64,000 bases of DNA from Anaerolineaceae bacterium. Lineage in GTDB: Bacteria > Chloroflexota > Anaerolineae > Anaerolineales > Anaerolineaceae. This document shows, piece after piece, positions 12,727 through 22,020 of the stretch. The stretch spans positions 62,001-126,000 of the forward strand of contig JAURZL010000009.1 in assembly GCA_030653365.1 (NCBI GenBank). The letters run 5' to 3'. A program made the translations under genes and the position numbers. A model generated the notes under the pieces. That model saw only the letters and a program-made list of their open reading frames with translations, was not told the DNA's origin and did no database searches. Positions within the stretch are counted from its first letter, which is position 1; each line of letters begins with the position of its first letter.

Positions 12727-13023
12727 TTAATTAAAAAGACCACCAGCACCTGAATCAGAAGATTTCATATCCTGGATGGCGTCCAAAATATCTTTCGAAA
12801 CCTCATTAAACTTATCAGCAAGTTTTTTAACTTGGGGGACATAAGAACTGGTTAACGCATTGGCAAATGCTTCGCCAGAGTCTCCGAGGAGTGCCCCATT
12901 CTGCATTTCTTGGGCAGAAGTTTGTCCTAGTTTAGCAGTTTCAGCTAATCTTTGTGCCACTGCTTTACATTGGTTCGCCATTTCTGTCATCGCAGGATAA
13001 TTAAGCTTAATCTTATCTGCCAT
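12727..13023 (-). CDS. WXG100-like protein
   Basis: 98 aa, two helices flanking GALLGDSGEAFANAL; clustered with other WXG100 genes. Confidence 0.7.
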   Translation of the reverse strand: MADKIKLNYPAMTEMANQCKAVAQRLAETAKLGQTSAQEMQNGALLGDSGEAFANALTSSYVPQVKKLADKFNEVSKDILDAIQDMKSSDSGAGGLFN

Positions 13024-13048
13024 TTTTATTCTCCTTTTTCTTTAGTAA

Positions 13049-13372
13049 TTAATCACCGATAGATTTAACAAAACCTTGGCATTGCTCTTCTGCACTGCGA
13101 TATATTTTAGCAATGGCATCCGACGCCGCGCCTGCAGCAGCCAAAGCCTGAACCAGATTCGCTAATGATGGAAGAAGTTTTTCATTCATTTCCCGAAAGA
13201 ATTGATCTGAACCGCGCCCAATCCATCCTGTGCCATGTAATCCGTCCACGCGACCCTTTGTTTGGCTCAACAATTGATTGATCGCATCGCTTTCGGATTT
13301 AAATTTCTTACTAATACCATTCAATTGTTCATAATTGACTTCAGTCTTATCAGCCATTTTATTTCCTTTCAT
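13049..13372 (-). CDS. WXG100 family protein
   Basis: GTGWIGRGSDQFFREM (WIG motif) and C-terminal IYRSAEEQC (YxxxE, T7SS secretion-signal form). Confidence 0.85.
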   Translation of the reverse strand: MKGNKMADKTEVNYEQLNGISKKFKSESDAINQLLSQTKGRVDGLHGTGWIGRGSDQFFREMNEKLLPSLANLVQALAAAGAASDAIAKIYRSAEEQCQGFVKSIGD

Positions 13373-13529
13373 CCAATAGATATAAAAATGTTGTCTGTCA
13401 CAATGATGTAAATTATGATGGGTCTGTCAGTTTTTATTTCTAAAAAAAACCACTGACAACGTTGGAATGTTTTTTATCTCTTAATTTAACCTCCTTTACT
13501 TCGAAAAATAATAACGACTTCGATGATTG

Positions 13530-14657
13530 CTACTTATTATCTTTGTCTTTGACAACTTTTTTAGCAGCTGCTGCTGCTGCACCAACACCGCCGACAACAC
13601 CGGCTGTCCCTGCGGTAGAAATGCCTTCGCCTTGTTCAGGAGCTGAAGGTGCTGGTGAACTACTTGGAGCAGGAGCTCCACTTGGGCCACCTGTTCCGCC
13701 ACCCACACCGGCTCCACCTGAACTTTGATAAACATGATCTGGCATGGATTGACCACCACCAATACCAGCTGCCGATGAACCTCCTCCGCTGCTACCCGAT
13801 GATTCTGATCCAGTTAAACCAGCACCCATATTTCCGAGATCTCCCTGTAATCCAGAGCTATCTCCGCCACCTGCTCCCCCACCGCCAGAGCCGCCCCCAC
13901 TGGATAAGTCGGAAGAACCTGCTTGTGAACCAGCCATTGAACCTGAATCTGATCCTGCTGAGGAGGAATCTACCCCTCCTGCCGCGCCCCCGCTACCAAC
14001 ATCACCAAACTGGCTGGCACCAAAATCACTACTTCCACCAGCTTCTCCTGACATTTGGCCTATATCGCCAAACTGGCCAGCACCAAAGTCGGAACCACTT
14101 GCTGCACCACCACTTCCGCCAGAATCTCCTGACATTTGTCCAATATCTCCAAACTGACCAGCACCAAAGTCGGATCCACCTGCTGCTCCACCAGCGCCAC
14201 CAGCTTCTCCAGACATTTGGCCTAGATTCCCGAATTGTCCAGCACCAAAATCGGAATCACCTGATGCTCCGCCACTGCCGCCGACTACTCCTGACATTTG
14301 TCCAATATCCCCGAATTGTCCTGAGCCAAAATCACCCTCTCCACCTTCACCTTCGCTGCCAATTCGCTTCATATGATTAGCACACTGTTCCTCGGCGGTG
14401 CGGTAAATCTTGGAGATGCTTGCAACTGTCTTGGAAGAAAACAATAATGCTTCCTGTAAATTCTGCATAGACGGAATTAATTTTTGTTCCATTTCATCAA
14501 AAAACGCATCTGAACCAGCACCTATCCATTCCGTTTGCATATTGTGAACAGATTGTCGAAGTTTGGCTGTCAGCTGGCCGATAACTTCCCCTTCATTTCC
14601 AAATTTCTTTTGGATATTCAGTAGTTCGTCATAATTTACAATTGTCTTATCTGCCAT
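13530..14657 (-). CDS. WXG100-domain protein with long Gly/Ser-rich repeat tail
   Basis: N-terminal ~100 aa WXG100 (TEWIGAGSDAFFDEM; IYRTAEEQC) followed by ~270 aa low-complexity repeats. Confidence 0.85.
   Translation of the reverse strand: MADKTIVNYDELLNIQKKFGNEGEVIGQLTAKLRQSVHNMQTEWIGAGSDAFFDEMEQKLIPSMQNLQEALLFSSKTVASISKIYRTAEEQCANHMKRIGSEGEGGEGDFGSGQFGDIGQMSGVVGGSGGASGDSDFGAGQFGNLGQMSGEAGGAGGAAGGSDFGAGQFGDIGQMSGDSGGSGGAASGSDFGAGQFGDIGQMSGEAGGSSDFGASQFGDVGSGGAAGGVDSSSAGSDSGSMAGSQAGSSDLSSGGGSGGGGAGGGDSSGLQGDLGNMGAGLTGSESSGSSGGGSSAAGIGGGQSMPDHVYQSSGGAGVGGGTGGPSGAPAPSSSPAPSAPEQGEGISTAGTAGVVGGVGAAAAAAKKVVKDKDNK
13974..14336 (-). repeat. in-frame tandem repeats, ~27-aa unit, 5 copies (last two shorter)
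   Basis: Successive GDFGSGQFGDIGQMSG..., SDFGAGQFGNLGQMSG..., SDFGAGQFGDIGQMSG... (x2), SDFGASQFGDVG.... Confidence 0.85.
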
Positions 14658-14672
14658 TTTTATCTCATCCTT

Positions 14673-17009
14673 CTAGGAACCTTCAAAAACTAATTCGATA
14701 CTTGGTCCAATTTGTACCCTGCAACCGTTATTCAAATACATTGGTTGTCCAGGGCTTAAAGGTGCACCATTAACTTTGGTACCGTTACTGCTATTCATAT
14801 CGGTGATCATGTAACGTCTGGACTGGCTATCCATGGTTATTTGAGCATGCAACCGTGATACACTGACTTCATTTAGTGTCAACGAAGCACCTACTCTGCC
14901 TATGGTGAAAGGTAAAGGTTGAATGGAAATACGTTGGCCTGGAGATATCACATCTTGTGGGGCCTTCATAACTGACAAGGTAGGTGAACTGAACATTGGA
15001 GATACCTGAGTTGCATCCATCATAGATGGACCGCCCACAATGGTCCTGTCCAATTGATCCGGTGAAAGGTTTCCAACGGGATAATTGCTGGAAGGCATTA
15101 TCGGGACGTTATAAGCAGGTGGTGCAGGTTTAGGAGCAGGGCTCTGCCTGACTGGTTGTTGTGGAATTTTTCCTTGAATGGGTTCATTGGTGGCAAAAGG
15201 AGAGAAATCCTTTTGGCCTTTTTTCTTGTTTTTCCCTACTTTTCCTCCCAATCTACCTTGCATCACCGGTGTTCCTGAGAGAGATTTTTCACGCCAGTTG
15301 TAAATCATCAGGAAGGCTATCACTACCAGGATAATTCCAATAATTATATAGAAGAAAATTGGAGATGCCTTCAATGCGGAAAAGATTTTGGAAAATATTG
15401 AAACTCGTTGGGCTTCATAGACAATTCCAGTGTATTCCTGGGTGGTGAATACACTATTCCCGTCTCCTAAAGCACGTAAGAGAATGGTGTACTTCCCTGA
15501 TTCCACTTTTGTATCTGACATAGGAATGGTGATCGATCCACTGCCATTTGGGAGTATCTCACTGGTGAACGTTGAATTCGGGACAACTGTATTGGTGTCT
15601 TCATTAATTAACCAACCATCATAGCCTTTGACCAAAATGGGGTTTGTTGTCGCAACTTGAATAATCAGGTCATTATTATCCTGAATAACAGATTGGATCG
15701 TCAATTGGGGTAATACACCTGAAGGATCGTAGGTGAAAACATGGGTTAATTCTGTGAATTGCTTTCCATCCTGGTCCCGGAAGATGACGAAGGGAATATT
15801 GTTATCATCTGTTACAACTACCCGCATTTCATATTCTCGTTCTGGCACCAAATCAGAAGTTGGGATATTTAAAGTGTTGAATTGGGCAATATTTTCAAAG
15901 ACAAATTCAGTGACCTTTGCCCCCCCTCTTTCTTCCCAAATGGCGACTTTTAGATAATTTATAAATTCCGGAGACGTGAAGGATAGCTGAACATCATAGG
16001 TCATCGTCTCAGGTCGCAGTGCAAAACCATCCAGCTTGGCGGTTACCGGACTGGGTGGTCCAGGATACTCCTTGCTGGAATTGACCATAAAAGCAATCGT
16101 TAGTTCTCCAGCGTCTTGCAGACCCATGGTGAGAACTGCATTATTTTCTCCCTGCCTGGGATAGATTGTCGATTCAACCATCCATTGGGCTTTCAATCCT
16201 AACATAATCTGTTCAAATGAATTCTTTAATTGGCTCTGATTTCCAATGGCTGAAAAACCACCGGTACTGGCAGCCATATTTTCCAGTTCCAGGGAATTGA
16301 TGTTCCCCGCTGAAACTGATAAACCAATCGTATGGATCGGAACCTGTGCCTTCATGGCTTTATCAACCAGTTCCCGATATGTGTGCTGGCTGCAAACACT
16401 TCCTGTTTGGGTTTCATCTTTCCCATCTGTGAACAAAATGACGGCGCGTCTGCCAACCGGAGCTTTTTCCATCGCTTCCACAGCGGTGAAAGCAGCATCA
16501 TACAGACAGGTTCCCCTTCCAGTAGTTTTCAGTTGATCAATTGCAAAGGAAATTGCGGACTGATTTTCAGTAAAATCCTGCAACAAGACTATTTCTTCGT
16601 CAAATTGAACGACAGAAAAGAAAGCATTGTTGGGGACATTCGTGAGGGCCAGTTTGGCGGCATCTTTTAGAATTTGTTGGGAACTGGCCATACTACCACT
16701 GGCATCCAGCACCATGGTGATATAAATGGGAATATCCGGTTGTTTGATTTCTCCGCCAGAAATAAAACCTGTATTCAACAGGGTTATTTGTGCTGTTTGC
16801 GGTGTAATATCTGTTATAGCCTGACCGGATTGTTTATCAAACAGGTTAAAATAAACCTTTAGATTCACTGAATCCGGTAACTCGATTGTTGAAATTGTGT
16901 TGATGCGCACATCCGGTTGAGAAGTTTGTGCAACTACATCAGTAAAAAAAGAAAATGCCAGAAAAACAATAAGTAGGCACATCAAAGCTCTTTTAAGCAT
17001 TGAGTCCAA
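14673..17009 (-). CDS. secreted VWA-domain protein with TM helix and C-terminal FHA domain
   Basis: Signal peptide; ITMVLDASGSMASS MIDAS-type VWA; TM IIIGIILVVIAFLMIYNW; C-terminal FHA (VSRLHAQI...NSSNGTKVNG). Confidence 0.88.
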   Translation of the reverse strand: MDSMLKRALMCLLIVFLAFSFFTDVVAQTSQPDVRINTISTIELPDSVNLKVYFNLFDKQSGQAITDITPQTAQITLLNTGFISGGEIKQPDIPIYITMVLDASGSMASSQQILKDAAKLALTNVPNNAFFSVVQFDEEIVLLQDFTENQSAISFAIDQLKTTGRGTCLYDAAFTAVEAMEKAPVGRRAVILFTDGKDETQTGSVCSQHTYRELVDKAMKAQVPIHTIGLSVSAGNINSLELENMAASTGGFSAIGNQSQLKNSFEQIMLGLKAQWMVESTIYPRQGENNAVLTMGLQDAGELTIAFMVNSSKEYPGPPSPVTAKLDGFALRPETMTYDVQLSFTSPEFINYLKVAIWEERGGAKVTEFVFENIAQFNTLNIPTSDLVPEREYEMRVVVTDDNNIPFVIFRDQDGKQFTELTHVFTYDPSGVLPQLTIQSVIQDNNDLIIQVATTNPILVKGYDGWLINEDTNTVVPNSTFTSEILPNGSGSITIPMSDTKVESGKYTILLRALGDGNSVFTTQEYTGIVYEAQRVSIFSKIFSALKASPIFFYIIIGIILVVIAFLMIYNWREKSLSGTPVMQGRLGGKVGKNKKKGQKDFSPFATNEPIQGKIPQQPVRQSPAPKPAPPAYNVPIMPSSNYPVGNLSPDQLDRTIVGGPSMMDATQVSPMFSSPTLSVMKAPQDVISPGQRISIQPLPFTIGRVGASLTLNEVSVSRLHAQITMDSQSRRYMITDMNSSNGTKVNGAPLSPGQPMYLNNGCRVQIGPSIELVFEGS

Positions 17010-17178
17010 GCGCCCCTCCTTGAATTAAAATAATTACTAGATCGATAAACAATATTTAAAAAATATTATAGCAATAAAACAATTTATTACAAACATCTTA
17101 AATGAATGTATAAAGTTATATATATAATATGACTTTATTCAAAATAATTCAAGAATGAAATTCTTTTGTATCGACTTT

Positions 17179-17820
17179 TTATGGCGAAATTGGCATTATT
17201 GTGTTGGGATTTGTTTCAATTATCTCAGCCTGAATTTTTCCCCGTGATAATTCCAGCAATTTGTGATTAAATGGTTCATAGTGATCGACCATGAATTGGA
17301 TGGTGATGGTTATATCTGGGCCAAATTCCTCATCCAGGATCTTTCCATGTTGATCATGTATCATCAATTTCGTTTGTTCATATAAAGCGTATGGAGTGAC
17401 GAGCATGGCAGTGTGCGTCGGCACTTTCTCAGCCACCGGTAAGATTTCCAGAACAGCTTTGACCGCATCCGTATAAGCCCGCACCAATCCACCAGTTCCT
17501 AATTTGGTCCCACCAAAATAGCGTGTAACAATTACAGCGATATCCCCTAAACCACTACCTTGTAAAACAGCCAATGCAGGTCTGCCAGCTGTCCCGGAAG
17601 GTTCGCCATCATCGCTGCAATGTGCCGTCACCGATTGTCCATATCCGATCAAAAAAGCGGGAACATGATGGGAAGCGTCTGAAAACTCATGTCGAACTTC
17701 ATGAATAAAGGCTTTGGCTTCCTCCACACTAAAAACAGGTACTGCGGATGAGATGAATCGTGAGTTAGAGACCTGTATTTCAGTCCTTGTTTTTTTTGCT
17801 GGAATTCGATAACGTTGCAT
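17179..17820 (-). CDS. YigZ/IMPACT (UPF0029) family protein
   Basis: CSDDGEPSGTAGRPALAVLQG and VTRYFGGTKLGTGGLVRAY signatures. Confidence 0.92.
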   Translation of the reverse strand: MQRYRIPAKKTRTEIQVSNSRFISSAVPVFSVEEAKAFIHEVRHEFSDASHHVPAFLIGYGQSVTAHCSDDGEPSGTAGRPALAVLQGSGLGDIAVIVTRYFGGTKLGTGGLVRAYTDAVKAVLEILPVAEKVPTHTAMLVTPYALYEQTKLMIHDQHGKILDEEFGPDITITIQFMVDHYEPFNHKLLELSRGKIQAEIIETNPNTIMPISP

Positions 17821-17864
17821 GTTTTTATTGTATCAGAGCAACGGATGTGAAATTCATTCAAAAA

Positions 17865-18893
17865 TTATTCTAGTGAACGTATGCGTAAATCGACACCATC
17901 CCGCAGGATTTTTTCCATGCGGACATATTGTTCGATTATTTGTAGACCAACTGATTCATATAAATGTGTCGCTCCTGTCAGGCTGTCCGAATCAACACTC
18001 AATCCCACTTTCACGCTGCTCTTCTCCTGAATCTTTTTAAATAAGTATTGGAGTAAAACTTTTCCAATGCCTTTTTTGCGCCATTCCCGCTTGACTGCCA
18101 GCAATGATACCCAACCATAATCTTGACCAAACGGAGTTGATGAAGTACCCAAAATCATGCCTATGAATTCTCCATCCGTTTCAGCAACCAACCATAATTC
18201 TGGATCATAGTTTGGATCCTGCACATGTTCAGTTTCGAATTCCTTTATGCCTTCTTCTTCGGTTGTACCAATATGACCCCAATGGTCTTCAAAGGCTTCT
18301 TCCTTTAATAAGTAAAGTTTCTTATTCTCCTCAGGTTCAACATTTCGAATCGTAATATGCTCAGGCAGAGAATCAACGGAGATGATATCCAGAAGAACTC
18401 CTTCCATTACCCAGCTGAAACGAACTGGTTTTGCCCCCATGTCAGTCAGTAATTGCACGGATGCCTGGTCCTTGATATTCATATAGCTAACGGTAAAAAG
18501 CTGAAGGTTTTCATCAGCTTTCTGCATGATCTCATTGGCTCGCCCTTCCACCCAATGATTAAGAACCCATCCAATCCCTCGATTTTTATAATCTGGGTGA
18601 ACTCTGATCCAGGTATTCACACGGACATAAGGAGGAAGGATTCCCCACACATCAGCATAAGCGATCAGGTTCTCCTGATCAAATACCATCAAGGTGTCTT
18701 TTTCCATATCCAGCGACCCTGTTTCCCATCCTGCGCTCAATTCGCCAGATTCAAATTCATCCTTCTTAATAATTTCCTGAGAACAGCGGTTAAATAAATC
18801 CGCGACTGCTTTTGCGTCATCCATTCTTGCCGAACGAAGTTGAAAATCATTTTTTAAATCCTCAAGAGTTTGATACATGTTTACCTCATTCAT
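17865..18893 (-). CDS. GNAT acetyltransferase, probable tandem GNAT domains
   Basis: VHPDYKNRGIGWVLNHWVE in the N-terminal half and LAVKREWRKKGIGKVLLQYLF in the C-terminal half. Confidence 0.85.
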   Translation of the reverse strand: MNEVNMYQTLEDLKNDFQLRSARMDDAKAVADLFNRCSQEIIKKDEFESGELSAGWETGSLDMEKDTLMVFDQENLIAYADVWGILPPYVRVNTWIRVHPDYKNRGIGWVLNHWVEGRANEIMQKADENLQLFTVSYMNIKDQASVQLLTDMGAKPVRFSWVMEGVLLDIISVDSLPEHITIRNVEPEENKKLYLLKEEAFEDHWGHIGTTEEEGIKEFETEHVQDPNYDPELWLVAETDGEFIGMILGTSSTPFGQDYGWVSLLAVKREWRKKGIGKVLLQYLFKKIQEKSSVKVGLSVDSDSLTGATHLYESVGLQIIEQYVRMEKILRDGVDLRIRSLE

Positions 18894-20016
18894 TGGTTTT
18901 CAGGTTTTCTATCTTTTCCAATAATTGACCAATTGTTAATCCTTGCTCGTCGATTTCGATCAATTTCCAGTGTTCCTCATCTCTGCTGAAGCGTGAGAGT
19001 GACGCCAGGGAATGCTCTGCAGCGTTACAATAATAATTAACCAGAAAAGGTAACGCCAGCTTTTTACAGGCAATAGCCGCCAACGTGCACAAAATAGGCT
19101 GCGAAGTCAATAAAACGCCGGGGATCTCCCGCAACCAAAATAATAATTCCAGTGGATCATGCTTTTGTTCCATCCAGGCTTCGGCATATTTCTCCAGGAG
19201 GTCCCCAGCCGTTTCGAATTCCTTTATTGCCAGATTAATCCGTAAACTTTCCAGCCATTCGTCCCGTGTTATTAACCAGTCAGATAAATGCTGCAAGGAT
19301 AAGAAGCGCCATTGTTTATTATCATGCAAATTGAGTTTTGAAAAATAACGGGGGTGAATAAAAAATATTTTGTCCGCATCAATTCCTGTGATGATTTGAT
19401 CCAGTCTCTGGATCTCGATCTGCCAATCGATCTGCGGCTGCGTTAATTGCAGCCATTCGATCCAGTACACATCCCAAAAACCAAGGAGGTTCAGGACTTC
19501 ATCAGATTTTGCAGTCGGGTTAAGGGAAGAATTATTTTTAGGTTTGCTTGACTGCAGACCAATCCACTTGATTTTTTCATGATTCCTATCCAACCACGTT
19601 TTCGTCACATTCCACCAGGATTGCTCAGTGATCCACTGGATTTCATCCAGGATGAGGATGACTTTCTCGCCAATTTCACTCTCGAGGGCTTCTAGACCTG
19701 AGGGTAAAGGTTGGCTGTGGTGATCGATCAAACTGGAGAGGATTTCTTTTCCAATGTCCGGAAAAATTTTACGCAGACCAGCAATCAATTTCATCCAGAA
19801 TCGTCCCGGATCCTGGTCATCGGCTTCCAGCTGAATCCACACTACCTTGTTGGATGTGGAAGATACAGAAGATACCAGGATCTGGTAATCAACATCGTTG
19901 ATCGTTGACTGTCTGCCTGCCAAATCGGCTATTTTTTTATTTATTTCCTCCCCAGGGATCCTGGAACCTTGAGAAAGAGTGGGAACATTTAGATTAAATT
20001 GGAATCTTGAAAACAA
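18886..20016 (-). CDS. MalT/LuxR-type STAND-ATPase-like fragment lacking P-loop and HTH
   Basis: VVWIQLEADDQDPGRFWMKLIAGLR and VILILDEIQWI resemble MalT-like NTPases; no GxxxxGK[ST] and no C-terminal HTH seen. Confidence 0.5.
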   Translation of the reverse strand: MFSRFQFNLNVPTLSQGSRIPGEEINKKIADLAGRQSTINDVDYQILVSSVSSTSNKVVWIQLEADDQDPGRFWMKLIAGLRKIFPDIGKEILSSLIDHHSQPLPSGLEALESEIGEKVILILDEIQWITEQSWWNVTKTWLDRNHEKIKWIGLQSSKPKNNSSLNPTAKSDEVLNLLGFWDVYWIEWLQLTQPQIDWQIEIQRLDQIITGIDADKIFFIHPRYFSKLNLHDNKQWRFLSLQHLSDWLITRDEWLESLRINLAIKEFETAGDLLEKYAEAWMEQKHDPLELLFWLREIPGVLLTSQPILCTLAAIACKKLALPFLVNYYCNAAEHSLASLSRFSRDEEHWKLIEIDEQGLTIGQLLEKIENLKTNE

Positions 20017-20183
20017 AAAATCTCCATCGCTAGCGGTTTTCTTTATTATATCCGTATCACACTCAAGAATTTTATTATTCGAAAATATTAATTTTTATCA
20101 GGATAGAAAGCATACCAAGATATGACATCGGTGAGATTGACAGGTATTTTTCCGTGGTATACAATCAAACCAATACAATAACG

Positions 20184-20297
20184 ATTAAGGTGCACCTCAA
20201 GCCCGGATGCTCGGTGCTCAAAAGGGGAAGCTGGTGAAAGTCCAGCGCTGTCCCGCAACGGTAAGTTCACAGAACAAGCCCGATAACCTGCCTTAAT
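20184..20297 (+). promoter_or_regulatory. cobalamin (AdoCbl-type) riboswitch
   Basis: Conserved core GGGGAAGCTGGTGAAAGTCCAGCGCTGTCCCGCAACGGTAAG...AAGCCCGATAACCTGCC, closed by ATTAAGGT/...CCTTAAT. Confidence 0.93.
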
Positions 20298-20352
20298 TCA
20301 GCTCGATCATTCCTTCGCGGAAAGGGAAGTTGACCCGTCCAGGGGTAAACTT

Positions 20353-20373
20353 CCCGCCAATCGGCGGGTTTTT
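20353..20373 (+). terminator. intrinsic terminator of the riboswitch expression platform
   Basis: CCCGCCAATCGGCGGG followed by TTTTT; overlaps the 3' arm of a competing GGGAAGTTGACCC/GGGGTAAACTTCCC stem (20324-20355). Confidence 0.8.
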
Positions 20374-20451
20374 GTTGTCAAAGACCTTTTTGTGAAAAAG
20401 AAAAAGCTGTTTGCGTTGTTGCATTCAATTCATTTTCCGAGGAGAAAATCA

Positions 20452-22020
20452 ATGCAACGCTTTAGAAAATTCTTTAGCACCTTTTTAATCTTGATCTTTT
20501 CGATCAGTCTCAGCCTGTCATTTAATGTGCAAGCACAATCAGAACTAGATATCGATTTTTCACAAACGATTGAATACCTTACCGATCAATTGCTACCGGA
20601 TGGTGGTTTTCCTGGATTGAGTGAAGGATCAGACCCAGGCACAACTGCGCGTGCGCTGCTGGCCTTCAAAGCAATCAATCTGGATCCAGATCAATTTGTC
20701 AGTTCGGATGGAAAAGACCCCATCGATTATCTGCTTGATACCTATGCAGATTATATCTATGATGACAATCAACTCCTTTTCCCCGGTAATGCAGGTCTGA
20801 TTCTGGCTTCCCTGGCTTTATACGACGCATCCCCAGCGGAATTACCACAAATGATCCTGGATACACTTCAGGAAGATGGCAGCTTCAGTACTGCAGCCAG
20901 CAAAGACTGGAACAGCGGCGTAGCCACTGATCTCAGCCAGGCGCTGGCAATTTTGGGTCTTTCCAGTGCCGGAGAACAGATTCCAGCCAGTGCAGTCGAA
21001 TACCTGGTCGCCAAGCAAATGGAAGATGGTACCTGGGATAATGGTTTTGGTTCAGATCCTGATTCGACAGCCATTGTGGTGATCGCATTACTCTCCTCCG
21101 GGCAGGTCGATTCAAGTGATCCAGTTATCCTCAAAGCATTCCAATATTTTCAGGAAACTCAGTTGGAAAATGGCGGTTGGCGGCCACTTTGGGATTCATC
21201 CATGATGAATGTCGACACCACAGGATGGATTACACAAGCGTTGATCAGTGCCGGTGAGGATCTGGCTGATTGGGAAATGGATGGAATCAATCCCAGGGAA
21301 GCGCTGATCCCTGCTGTCCAACCTGATGGAAGTATTGGAATGTCGTTTAACAATGTTTTTTCGACTGTCGAAGCCTTACTTGCATTTTCTGATGCTCCAA
21401 TCTTTTCACCGCTAGCCCAAATTGACTCGCCGCCACCCGTAATTCAATCAAAAGCCGGACTGGCAGTAACCCTCCCGGATGGAAGCTCTGTTTTTCGATG
21501 TGTAGAATTCTCCGGAGATAGTATCAGTGGATTTGATTTATTGGCATCATCCGGCCTGGTGATTGATACCAGTTTCAACCCCAGTATGGGAAATGCGGTT
21601 TGTGGGATCGAAGGACAGGGTTGCAAATCTGATAATTGTTTTTGTGGCATGCCAAATTATTGGTCATACTGGCACATCGAGAATAATGAGTGGGCATATT
21701 CAGCCGTAGGTGCCAATACATACCAGGTATCAGCTGGAGCAGTAGATGGCTGGAGCTGGGGTGATCAACCACCTGCTCCGGTAAATTTTGATCAAATCTG
21801 TGCTGAAACGCCTCTGCTGTTTTTGCCGGCTGTGGTAAAAGAAAGCAGCCAACCCACCACAGAAGTCCTACTTCCCCTTGTAGAGAACATTGGAGATCAG
21901 CAACCAGTGGAAACAGCCGAATCCCAAGTGAATTATTCGCAATATATTGTCTTTGGTTTAATGATTGTAGGCTTGGTAGTGATCCTGATATTAATGCTTC
22001 GAGAAAAACGCAAAGTGTGA
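20452..22020 (+). CDS. surface-anchored transcobalamin-like protein: prenyltransferase/terpene-cyclase-like repeats plus DUF4430-like domain
   Basis: Start revised to ATG with GAGGAG RBS. Signal peptide; about five DGxW/DGGF-type repeats; C-terminal WSYWHIENNEWAYSAVGANTYQVSAGAVDGWSWG; C-terminal TM and KR-rich tail. Downstream of a B12 riboswitch and followed by ECF genes. Confidence 0.8.
   Translation: MQRFRKFFSTFLILIFSISLSLSFNVQAQSELDIDFSQTIEYLTDQLLPDGGFPGLSEGSDPGTTARALLAFKAINLDPDQFVSSDGKDPIDYLLDTYADYIYDDNQLLFPGNAGLILASLALYDASPAELPQMILDTLQEDGSFSTAASKDWNSGVATDLSQALAILGLSSAGEQIPASAVEYLVAKQMEDGTWDNGFGSDPDSTAIVVIALLSSGQVDSSDPVILKAFQYFQETQLENGGWRPLWDSSMMNVDTTGWITQALISAGEDLADWEMDGINPREALIPAVQPDGSIGMSFNNVFSTVEALLAFSDAPIFSPLAQIDSPPPVIQSKAGLAVTLPDGSSVFRCVEFSGDSISGFDLLASSGLVIDTSFNPSMGNAVCGIEGQGCKSDNCFCGMPNYWSYWHIENNEWAYSAVGANTYQVSAGAVDGWSWGDQPPAPVNFDQICAETPLLFLPAVVKESSQPTTEVLLPLVENIGDQQPVETAESQVNYSQYIVFGLMIVGLVVILILMLREKRKV

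Noticed and set aside
13649-14380. 243-aa plus-strand ORF opposite the Gly-rich WXG100 gene
   Set aside because: Low-complexity His/Leu/Gln translation is the antisense shadow of the Gly/Ser repeats; no RBS or family.
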